From contig DXZR01000005.1 in NCBI GenBank assembly GCA_019419555.1, forward strand, positions 55,370 to 93,815: 38,446 bases of DNA, given 5' to 3'. Source of the DNA: Collinsella sp. (GTDB taxonomy: Bacteria; Actinomycetota; Coriobacteriia; Coriobacteriales; Coriobacteriaceae). Position numbers and translations under genes: made by a program. This document shows, piece by piece, positions 32,064-38,446 of the stretch. Below the pieces are notes generated by a model that saw only the letters and a list, made by a program, of their open reading frames with translations, had not been told where the DNA came from and did no database searches. Each line of letters opens with the position of its first letter. The first letter of the stretch is position 1.

Positions 32064-33086
32064 CTACACCGTGAGGAACATCATCACGATGATCATGACA
32101 AAGCCGATAAGGTCGGTCGGCAAAAACACCGTCCCCAGCATAACGGCGCTGGTGATGGTCGCCGAAACCGGCTCCACAGTTCCGATGAGGCTCGCGCGCA
32201 CCGAGCCGATGTCCTTAACGCCCTGCATATAAAGCATGTAAGCAAAAAACGAGCCGATAACCACGAACACCGCGAGCGCCTCGATGCCGGCAGCGTCGAG
32301 CGCCGGCATATGCGCCCAGGGCTGCACGAAGACGCACGAGACCACGCCCGCCGTGAGCATTGCCGAGCCCGTGACGATGGGGCTGCCGTATTCGGGCAGG
32401 ATCTTGGCGGGAATCACCGCCATACACGCGGCGCTGACCGCACACATAAGACCTGCTGCCAGGCCAAGCGGCGAGATATTCAGGCTGGTGGGGTCGCCGC
32501 CGGTGGCGATTAAAAAGGTTCCACCCAGAGCCAGGCCAATGCCGATGACTTCGCGAGTACGCGGCATACGGCGATCGGTCACGCAGGCGTAGCCCATGAT
32601 GATAACGAGCTGCAGGCACTGGAGCACCGTCGCGGTTCCGGCGTTCGTCAGGCGCACGGCCGAAAGATAGCAAAACTGGTTGAACAGCAGGCCAAAAGCG
32701 GTAAAGAGCAGCAGCTGCTTGCGATCAGCGGGCGTCGTCCAAAGCTTGACCAGGCGTGCGCGGTCGCGCGTGACAACCACAGCCATAAAGAGCAGGCCGG
32801 CGAGAATCTGACGCACGCTCATAAGCCACAGCGTATCGACATGGTAGGTATCGAACAAAAAACTCGCGCTGGTGCCCGAGAAGCCCCAAAACGAACCGCC
32901 CACCAGCGTAGCCAAGACGCCCGTGATCATCTTGCGCGTCGAAGCGCTGTTCAGGCGGTCGCGCCATGCGCGACGGGTGTTGCGGCTGAGCTCGTCGGTG
33001 CCCTCGGGCACATCAATGTTCGATATATCGGTCATCGGCACCGAAGCCCCTGCGCCTTCGACCTGCTCGACACACTCTTTGCTCAT
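32064..33086 (-). CDS. EamA/DMT-family transporter
   Basis: A 340-residue membrane protein with ten predicted helices arranged as two EamA repeats (first from about residue 52, second from about 200). The second repeat ends GSVRASLIGTVEPVSATITSAVMLGTVFLPTDLIGF, a common EamA motif at the end of the fold. A 50-residue charged N-terminal tail faces the cytoplasm. DMT exporters move amino acids, nucleotides or other metabolites; the substrate here cannot be predicted. The ATG at 33086 has GGGGGAG ahead; the open frame upstream is not convincing. Confidence 0.82.
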   Translation of the reverse strand: MSKECVEQVEGAGASVPMTDISNIDVPEGTDELSRNTRRAWRDRLNSASTRKMITGVLATLVGGSFWGFSGTSASFLFDTYHVDTLWLMSVRQILAGLLFMAVVVTRDRARLVKLWTTPADRKQLLLFTAFGLLFNQFCYLSAVRLTNAGTATVLQCLQLVIIMGYACVTDRRMPRTREVIGIGLALGGTFLIATGGDPTSLNISPLGLAAGLMCAVSAACMAVIPAKILPEYGSPIVTGSAMLTAGVVSCVFVQPWAHMPALDAAGIEALAVFVVIGSFFAYMLYMQGVKDIGSVRASLIGTVEPVSATITSAVMLGTVFLPTDLIGFVMIIVMMFLTV

Positions 33087-33155
33087 TCCACTCCCCCGAA
33101 ACAGCCTGGAAACAATTCGACTTACCTTACCACGGCGAAGGCACCAGCTGGAGGC

Positions 33156-33178
33156 TTGTCCGCTTATCGGTAGGACAA
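33156..33178 (-). promoter_or_regulatory. Inverted repeat upstream of the EamA transporter
   Basis: TTGTCC-N11-GGACAA, a perfect 6-base inverted repeat 70 bases before the start. On the minus strand TTGTCC could serve as a -35 box. Candidate operator only. Confidence 0.3.
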
Positions 33179-33317
33179 TTCCGCAGACGTCTTTCCATAG
33201 CTCGATACCGCAATGGCCTTGCATTATGCGACAGTCAAATCGCGGCAGCAGGCTCTTTTGAAATGGATATGACAAAGCCCCCGAATTCCACAATGTAAGC
33301 GATTTTTAAAAATGTTC

Positions 33318-33346
33318 TTGCCACCGAGTTCAGGCTCCGTTATATT
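33318..33346 (+). promoter_or_regulatory. Promoter of tRNA-Val
   Basis: TTGCCA (33318-33323) and TATATT (33341-33346) with a 17-base spacer, 30 bases ahead of the tRNA. Confidence 0.8.
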
Positions 33347-33375
33347 ATCCCTTGCGCGCTTGCGCACCCTTGATC

Positions 33376-33450
33376 GGGCGTTTAGCTCAGGGGGAGAGCG
33401 CTTCCCTGACACGGAAGAGGTCAGAAGTTCAAATCTTCTAACGCCCACCA
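33376..33450 (+). tRNA. tRNA-Val (anticodon GAC)
   Basis: GGGCGTT/AACGCCC acceptor stem, D-arm, anticodon loop CTGACAC (anticodon GAC), T-loop TTCAAAT, and an encoded CCA end. Own promoter and terminator make it a single-gene unit. Confidence 0.95.
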
Positions 33451-33459
33451 AATGTTCGC

Positions 33460-33497
33460 AGCTCAGAGGCTATGTCCTCTGGGCTGTTTTGTTTTTT
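33460..33497 (+). terminator. Terminator of tRNA-Val
   Basis: AGCTCAGAGG/CCTCTGGGCT with loop CTATGT, followed by GTTTTGTTTTTT. Starts ten bases after the tRNA. Confidence 0.9.
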
Positions 33498-33785
33498 GTC
33501 GCTAAATCCGCTGGCAGTTCCAACCGTCATCGCAACGTAACAACAATTCACCTGACGAATGGCAGCCAAATATATTCAATACCCCAACATCAACAATAGC
33601 CAGGCACAAAACTGCGCCGCAAGCTGCTCCAACCGCCCAACTGGTCAAAAGCCGACCATCTACTTGCCAATTTATCTAACGGCGTAACCAAGCAGTCCGC
33701 GCCGCAACTTCTCAACAAAACGCCGCGATGTCTGCGCCCTGCGGTATCCTTGAGCCACTCGCACCTGCAGCACCAAGGAGCCGCC
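33498..33785. other. Gene-free region before the DUF5710 gene
   Basis: About 290 bases, A/T-richer than the surroundings, containing no convincing gene. The only clear element is AAGGAG just before the DUF5710 start. No promoter stands out. Confidence 0.4.
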
Positions 33786-34472
33786 ATGCGCACCGAGCTC
33801 GATGTCCCCTTTTCGCACAAAGAAGAAGCCAAGGCGCTGGGCGCCAAATGGGACCGAACCAAGAAGATCTGGTATGTACCTAGCGGCGTCAACCCCGAAC
33901 CCTTTGCCGAGTGGCTGCCCGGTGTTGACCGATCCGACCTCTCGGCGCCGTATATATATCTAGTACTGGGCAAGCGCGAGTGCTGGAAGTGTCACAAAGA
34001 GACCTCGGTCGCGGCCTTCGGCATTCCCTATCGAACCGATAACGACGAGAGCATCGCCATCGCGCACGCACCCAACGAAGCCGGGCACATTGCCATCGAC
34101 ACGGCCAACGCCAACGCACTCGCCATCGTGCCCGCTCTTGGCTGCGCGCCGGGCGAGATCCGCGACTACCTTCATAAGCGCTGCGGCTACAAGCCCGTAG
34201 GCGCGCGAGCCTCCAAAGCCCCGTCGCTCGGCAACACGTGCACCAGTTGCGACGCGCTGCAAGGCAGCCGCTATCTGTTCGAGGAGCCCTCGTCCCCGTT
34301 TGCCCTCACTGCCATCAACAAGCTGCCGGCACTGGAGTTTGTGCGCGTCGAGGTTGCCGGCGTCTTTGGCGTCCCGGCCACGCGCACCGACTTTGACCAG
34401 GCGCTCTTTACCTGGGCACGCGACCATCACGCCGAGTTCCATAAGCAGCTTGGTGAGGGGATTTATTTGTAG
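33786..34472 (+). CDS. DUF5710 domain protein with Cys pairs
   Basis: A 228-residue protein. Residues 1-48 (MRTELDVPFSHKEEAKALGAKWDR... KIWYVP) form a DUF5710 domain, a small alpha-beta module frequent in accessory, mobilisation and topoisomerase-like proteins. Two Cys pairs follow, CWKC near residue 69 and CTSC near residue 153, probably a zinc-binding site. The C-terminal 60 residues look helical and Asp/Glu/His-rich. AAGGAG precedes the ATG, chosen over an upstream in-frame ATG without such a site. Function unknown. It sits next to a restriction-modification locus, but in its own orientation. Confidence 0.65.
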   Translation: MRTELDVPFSHKEEAKALGAKWDRTKKIWYVPSGVNPEPFAEWLPGVDRSDLSAPYIYLVLGKRECWKCHKETSVAAFGIPYRTDNDESIAIAHAPNEAGHIAIDTANANALAIVPALGCAPGEIRDYLHKRCGYKPVGARASKAPSLGNTCTSCDALQGSRYLFEEPSSPFALTAINKLPALEFVRVEVAGVFGVPATRTDFDQALFTWARDHHAEFHKQLGEGIYL

Positions 34473-34527
34473 GGGCAACATCGAGGTATCGAGGAGCAGG
34501 GGTTGATTGTTAAATAATCTCGAAACG

Positions 34528-36033
34528 CTACAGCCCCAGAATATGCTCCAGGTAGCCCTTGTTGAACCAGAACGATTGCTTCGTCATCCAGCGCCCGTCG
34601 GGCAGTTCGTAAGCATTCCTTGCGATGTCACCGATCTCTGTTCCATCGGCAAACTTGTAAGCCGCTTTTGACGTATGCGGGCGAACGTGAACAATTGGAT
34701 TGTCCGCCATACCGGGCAGATTGTTAGTCACTTTGAGCTTTCCGCTCGCATCCCGATACGGATTGAGCTCAACGCCCTCACGTATTACCTTTCGCGTCTC
34801 ATCCCAACAAGCTTTCGCTGGGCCTTCGATTTCGTTTTCTCCCATTGCCCAGAACAAACAACGATCGAGACGCAGCACGCCATCGTGGTCCTCACGGAAC
34901 ACAACGAAGAAAAAGCGATTGGTCTCAAGGCACGCATGAAGAGGCGACGTCTCCCAGTCTTCTTCAATCAAACGCTTGAACTCAAACGGTGGGAACGACA
35001 TAGCCTGTTCGATGTGCCCCCTGTTGTTAACTCGAACAGTTCGGACGGAAATGCCTGCCTTGACGAATTCCTCGGCAGCATTGTTTTTGATTCCGAGCAT
35101 ACGATAAACGAGCGTTGTCCACTGCGCCTTATTGCCCGTGTACTCCAGTCCATACTGTTCGGCAATTTGACGATCGGTCTCACCGTAATGGCGCTCGATA
35201 AGTCCAGTTACGTAACTTTCGAAATCGATAGACTTGCCATCGTCCTGAACAATGCTCTCCCCGACTCGCGGAGCACCGAGGACATAAGTATGGAGCACAT
35301 AGTCCATATACGAGCGCTTGAGGGAAAAGGCGCGACGCTTTGCGCGATGGCGCTCAATCTCGCCCGTATCGGTATTGAAGTATTCATAATACTGGTCCGC
35401 CCACATCGTGGCCTCAGTTGCGCCCTTCGTGCAAGCACCCAGATAAGTCGTCATGCCTTCTGAAAGCTCGTCCGCACGGCCATCCTGAATATAGGAAATG
35501 ATCTTCTCGTAGTCGGCGCGAATGATTTTCATGTCCTCTTCGGGCAGACGAACCATGACCGCACGCTCAATGCGTTGGTCGTATTTATCGATGGAACGAT
35601 CTCGGCCGTAGTAAATCAACAGGATATTGCTGAGCTTGGTCTTGAGGTGAGAACTGTCGTAGTCGAGCGAAACAGGTCGGTCATAAGGAATCATGGTCAG
35701 GACAAGGCGCTCGCCAGCAGACTTCCGGCCGTTCTTGAGCACATCAAAACACGTTGCCTTGAGCTCAACGCCCGCCTCGGGAAAGTCGGGGCGATCGTCA
35801 CTATTGGCCTTGTAGCCAAAGTAACGTTCTTCGATAAGAGTGCCCATACCGCCTTTGTACTTCTTGGAGCCAAAGTCCTTGGGCGCACTCTCCCCCTCCG
35901 GAGCAATACCGAGCTCGAGAATATCGCGGAACGTCATGCCATCGAGATTGGCAGCATAGCGCTCAATACTTGAGGGGTCAGAAAAATCAGTATCGTCAAG
36001 CATGCGCTTGAAATCGAGGCGCTTCTTAGACAC
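34528..36033 (-). CDS. Sau3AI/MutH-type type II restriction endonuclease (predicted GATC)
   Basis: A 501-residue protein. The N-terminal domain carries E69, then RPDFPEAGVELKAT with D83-x6-E90-L-K92, and the E69-D83 spacing of 14. These match the MutH E56/D70/E77/K79 catalytic set, which Sau3AI also uses in the D/E/K part. The C-terminal half lacks these residues and probably corresponds to the second, DNA-binding MutH-like domain of Sau3AI. Length matches Sau3AI (about 490). Start codon GTG, with GGAGG seven bases ahead. It is divergent from a cytosine methyltransferase gene 140 bases away. The sequence looks less GC-rich than its neighbours, as expected for an acquired R-M system. Confidence 0.85.
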   Translation of the reverse strand: MSKKRLDFKRMLDDTDFSDPSSIERYAANLDGMTFRDILELGIAPEGESAPKDFGSKKYKGGMGTLIEERYFGYKANSDDRPDFPEAGVELKATCFDVLKNGRKSAGERLVLTMIPYDRPVSLDYDSSHLKTKLSNILLIYYGRDRSIDKYDQRIERAVMVRLPEEDMKIIRADYEKIISYIQDGRADELSEGMTTYLGACTKGATEATMWADQYYEYFNTDTGEIERHRAKRRAFSLKRSYMDYVLHTYVLGAPRVGESIVQDDGKSIDFESYVTGLIERHYGETDRQIAEQYGLEYTGNKAQWTTLVYRMLGIKNNAAEEFVKAGISVRTVRVNNRGHIEQAMSFPPFEFKRLIEEDWETSPLHACLETNRFFFVVFREDHDGVLRLDRCLFWAMGENEIEGPAKACWDETRKVIREGVELNPYRDASGKLKVTNNLPGMADNPIVHVRPHTSKAAYKFADGTEIGDIARNAYELPDGRWMTKQSFWFNKGYLEHILGL

Positions 36034-36066
36034 GGGATACCTCCGAAACTCGCAACTAACCTCATG

Positions 36067-36084
36067 GTAGTTCAGAGCAACTAC
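36067..36084. promoter_or_regulatory. Inverted repeat in the divergent R-M promoter region
   Basis: GTAGTT-N6-AACTAC, a perfect inverted repeat between the restriction and methyltransferase genes. A GATC, the predicted target of the pair, lies at 36121-36124. Candidate site for autoregulation; no controller gene is present. Confidence 0.4.
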
Positions 36085-36173
36085 TAACGCCCAGAAAATT
36101 GAGGTCTTGATTGTCCCCTCGATCGGTTATTGTTGTGACCACCATAACCGGACACAGCAGCGATTGGAGAAAC

Positions 36174-37436
36174 GTGTCTGAGATTAATATTGCCGAGCTT
36201 TTTGCGGGCGTCGGTGGATTTCGTTTGGGTCTCGAAGGCTATGCCGACCCTCGCCATCCCGAGTTTTATATGAAGCCCGCCGGCCCCTTCCGCACCATTT
36301 GGGCCAATCAGTGGGAGCCGCCCGGAACCAAGGCGCGTCAGTTCGCGGCCCGTTGCTACATGGATCGCTTCGGCAATGATTCCGTCGTCAACGAAGACAT
36401 CAATAAGGTCCTGGAGCAGGCCGAGGCGAAAGAAATCGAAATCCCCGATGTCCAAATGGTTGTTGGCGGTTTCCCCTGCCAAGACTACTCTGTCGCGCGT
36501 CCGCTCAATCAGGCACACGGCATCGAGGGCAAGAAGGGCGTCCTTTGGTGGGACATCTATCACTTCCTCGAAATGAAGAAGCCCAAGTTCGGTCTCTTTG
36601 AGAACGTCGACCGCCTGCTCAAGTCGCCCGCGTCTCAACGCGGTCGCGACTTCGCCATCATTCTAAGCTGTCTTGCCGACCTCGACTACACGGTCGAATG
36701 GCGCGTGGTCAACTCTGCCGAATACGGTTTCCCCCAGCGTCGCAAGCGTGTTTATATCTTCTGCGAAAAGGACGCTGGCAAGGTTGATCTCGTTAATCGC
36801 ATGCACAACGGCGTCATGGCTAAAGCCTTCCCCGCCATCTATCCCGACGAGATGTCCGAGCTCGACGTTTTGCCCGACCCCTACGAGAACTCAACTCGTT
36901 TTGGCGTCGGCCAAAAGACCTCTCAATTCAAGAATGCTGGCGTCATGCAGGGCTGTCATGTTCTGACCTGCGACTTTGCCGAGGACTATCACGGTGAGCG
37001 CCACGTGCTTGGCGACGTGCTTGTCGACGAGGCTGATGTCCCGGAGCAGTTCTACATCTCCGACGAAAAGCTTCCCGACTGGCGCTACCTTAAGGGCAGC
37101 AAGCGCGAAGAGCGCACTAACAAAAAGACAGGCTTTACGTACACGTATTCCGAGGGAGCCATGAGCTTCCCGGATGCCACCGACAAGCCGAGCCGCACCA
37201 TCCTCACAGGAGAAGGCGGCACGGGAGCGAGCCGCTTCAAGCACGTCATCGAATGTCCCGATGGCCGTTTCCGCCGTCTTGTTCCCGACGAGCTCGATCA
37301 GCTTCAGGGATTCCCGAAAGGTTGGACCGATACGGGCATGACCGACGGCCATCGGGCCTTCTGCATGGGCAACGCACTCGTCACCGGCGTGCCCCATCGC
37401 ATTGGCGAAGCTATGGTCGAAGTGTACGGCCTCTAA
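36174..37436 (+). CDS. C5-cytosine DNA methyltransferase
   Basis: A 420-residue m5C methyltransferase. Motif I FAGVGGFRLGL (10-20), motif IV GGFPCQDYS with catalytic C102, motif VI ENV (143-145), motif VIII QRRKR (188-192), then a variable target-recognition region. Motifs IX (RFRRLVPDELDQLQGFP) and X (GNALVTGVP) follow. All are intact. With its Sau3AI-type partner it should methylate C in GATC and protect host DNA. The GTG at 36174 is chosen for GGAGAAAC before it; the frame extends upstream but would run into the regulatory region. Confidence 0.92.
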   Translation: MSEINIAELFAGVGGFRLGLEGYADPRHPEFYMKPAGPFRTIWANQWEPPGTKARQFAARCYMDRFGNDSVVNEDINKVLEQAEAKEIEIPDVQMVVGGFPCQDYSVARPLNQAHGIEGKKGVLWWDIYHFLEMKKPKFGLFENVDRLLKSPASQRGRDFAIILSCLADLDYTVEWRVVNSAEYGFPQRRKRVYIFCEKDAGKVDLVNRMHNGVMAKAFPAIYPDEMSELDVLPDPYENSTRFGVGQKTSQFKNAGVMQGCHVLTCDFAEDYHGERHVLGDVLVDEADVPEQFYISDEKLPDWRYLKGSKREERTNKKTGFTYTYSEGAMSFPDATDKPSRTILTGEGGTGASRFKHVIECPDGRFRRLVPDELDQLQGFPKGWTDTGMTDGHRAFCMGNALVTGVPHRIGEAMVEVYGL

Positions 37437-37447
37437 GGCAAGCAATC

Positions 37448-37482
37448 CGGAGCCGGCAGTTCACGCTGTCGACTCCGTTTTT
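37448..37482 (+). terminator. Terminator after the methyltransferase gene
   Basis: CGGAGCCGGCAG/CTGTCGACTCCG (one mismatch, one G-U) followed by TTTTT, 12 bases after the stop. Confidence 0.75.
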
Positions 37483-37498
37483 CCACCCCACTTCCCCG

Positions 37499-37523
37499 TA
37501 TACTGATGTAACACGTGTTTCAT
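37499..37523 (+). promoter_or_regulatory. Promoter with overlapping palindromic operator candidate
   Basis: A -10 TATACT (37499-37504) is followed by an 18-base palindrome, ATG-T-AACACGTGTT-T-CAT (37506-37523), perfect but for one pair. The palindrome lies at the start of transcription. The -35 is weak. Confidence 0.5.
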
Positions 37524-37561
37524 CCGGGCTTGTTGGGCCGGATTGTTCATGGGAGGGTCTT

Positions 37562-38053
37562 ATGGCTGCTTCGAATCCGCCTAAGGGGAGCGTTTCTTCT
37601 TCGTCCATCAAGCCGGTTACGCGCAAGGCCGTGCGTTGCCAGCGCGAGGTCGCTTGGCTTGTCACGCAGGCGGCGGGCAGGCTTGTGGCGACCACTCAGG
37701 ACGTCAATGCGCCTACGCCGAGCTTTGTGTTAGCGGCGGCGCTGGATTTTGTGCGCCAATTGGAGCTTGCCGCGCAGGATGCCAACGGCCACCTCGACTA
37801 CCAGAACGTTATGGCGCCCGACCTGCAAACGTTCTGTCACATGGCCAAGTTGCCTGCCGCGCCCAATGCGCTTTCGGACGCAGGCTACATGTTTACGCTC
37901 TCGGGCGCGGACCTTATCCGCGACATCTATGCATACTGCAGCGAGCTCGCCGAGCGCCACGTCTTTGACGCGGCAGAAGTCAAACCGGGAAATGTCATCA
38001 AGCTGGTTCTCAGGCTGTTCCTGATAGACGGGTTCGGGGCCATGCCGGCGTAA
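37562..38053 (+). CDS. Hypothetical protein downstream of the R-M locus
   Basis: I do not recognise it. The 163-residue protein has a Ser/Lys-rich start and a segment FVLAAALDFVRQLELAAQ that looks helical. Next comes DLQTFCHMAKLPAAPNALSDAGYMFTLSG, and the hydrophobic end is VIKLVLRLFLIDGFGA. No signal peptide or membrane helix is evident. GGGAGGG four bases before the ATG supports translation. It has its own palindrome-bearing promoter, so it is probably regulated separately from the R-M genes. Confidence 0.6.
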   Translation: MAASNPPKGSVSSSSIKPVTRKAVRCQREVAWLVTQAAGRLVATTQDVNAPTPSFVLAAALDFVRQLELAAQDANGHLDYQNVMAPDLQTFCHMAKLPAAPNALSDAGYMFTLSGADLIRDIYAYCSELAERHVFDAAEVKPGNVIKLVLRLFLIDGFGAMPA

Positions 38054-38153
38054 GCCGAGTCTTTAGCATCACCGTCGACTGGGCAACAACCGCTTTACCT
38101 TAATGGACGCCAATCGAGGGTCGATTATTGGGTCGCCTCGTCCACTAACGCAT

Positions 38154-38446
38154 CTATCCCACGCGCTCCGACAGTCGATACTTGCGGTTGCGGCTCGTCG
38201 CCGACGCCGTAGGTTCAAGCTCGCCCTGTGCGATGAGCGCATTGACGCGTACCCTAACCTGGGAGACGGTGAGTCCCGTGCATTCTGCCAGCTCGCGCGT
38301 TCCCAACTCGTCATAGCGCTTGAGGGCCGCCATGATCAGGTCCCCGCCATGATCGACCTGCTCAACCTTTGAGCGATAGAGGACAACCTTAAACCGGTCA
38401 AAACCAGGGCAAAACAGAGGCTCCGACAAACCATGCGCGCGCATGG
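38154..38446 (-). CDS. C-terminal part of a probable AlbA_2/Schlafen-type ATP-binding transcriptional regulator
   Basis: Only the last 97 codons lie in the window; the gene runs beyond 38446. GLSEPLFCPGFDRFKVVLYR resembles the end of the AlbA_2 (ATP-binding, Schlafen-like) family's middle region. The final 60 residues (ALKRYDELGTRELAECTGLTVSQVRVRVNALIAQGELEP) form a winged helix-turn-helix. Related proteins are often called ATP-binding or RecG-like regulators. Family assignment rests on a partial sequence. Confidence 0.5.
   Translation of the reverse strand, partial: MRAHGLSEPLFCPGFDRFKVVLYRSKVEQVDHGGDLIMAALKRYDELGTRELAECTGLTVSQVRVRVNALIAQGELEPTASATSRNRKYRLSERVG

Overview
The window looks like a chromosomal segment of a Gram-positive, high-GC, anaerobic actinobacterium of the class Coriobacteriia, most probably Collinsella or a close relative. 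The grounds are overall base composition, the Tad pilus locus without a secretin, a T-box controlled pheST operon, an NikMN-type ECF transporter, and a lineage-typical AbiEi/DUF559-like gene. The genus is inferred from gene content and was not tested by any search.

Layout. 1-356: a tRNA-Phe gene whose 3' end and terminator are duplicated around a 131-bp hairpin-rich insert. 420-1010: a toxin-antitoxin pair with a palindrome in front. 1029-10622: a long minus-strand operon for a Tad/Flp pilus (cpaB, tadZ, tadA, tadB, tadC, flp, an unknown membrane protein, a very short TadE-like gene, tadE, a large TadG-like gene, a second tadE, and a DUF192 gene), most genes overlapping or separated by a few bases. 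10733-10792 holds repeated GGTCAGC boxes at the operon's promoter end. 10875-12059: rsgA. 12060-12442: two copies of a structured repeat and a long inverted repeat. 12443-15124: a calcium-type P-type ATPase. 15567-17027: pyruvate kinase. 17276-17399: a MITE-like inverted-repeat element, followed by a nuclease-fold protein and a convergent phospholipase C-like gene.

19454-22308: a three-gene ECF metal transporter whose leader carries GTGTTAC-N14-GTAACAC, the layout recalled for NikR operators outside enterobacteria, so nickel is the likely substrate. 22417-26390: pheS-pheT behind a T-box leader. 26515-31914: M32 carboxypeptidase, glmM, and a DUF4012 envelope protein. 32064-33497: an EamA-family transporter and tRNA-Val. 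33786-38446: an accessory-looking stretch with a DUF5710 protein, a divergent Sau3AI/MutH-type restriction enzyme and C5-cytosine methyltransferase pair (predicted GATC specificity), an unknown gene behind a palindromic operator candidate, and the C-terminus of a probable AlbA/Schlafen-type ATP-binding regulator cut by the window edge.

How parts work together. The Tad genes would build a surface pilus: TadA powers it, TadB/C form the platform, TadZ localises it, and Flp plus TadE-type pilins are the substrates. No prepilin peptidase is present here, so it must lie elsewhere. The tRNA-Phe at 224-296 is a plausible ligand for the pheST T-box: its discriminator base A matches the T in the TGGT of the T-box. 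No wholly new system is demonstrated. The strongest leads are the covarying repeat at 12108-12350, the tRNA-Phe 3' duplication, the NikR-like operator and the cysteine-rich domain of the TadG-like protein.
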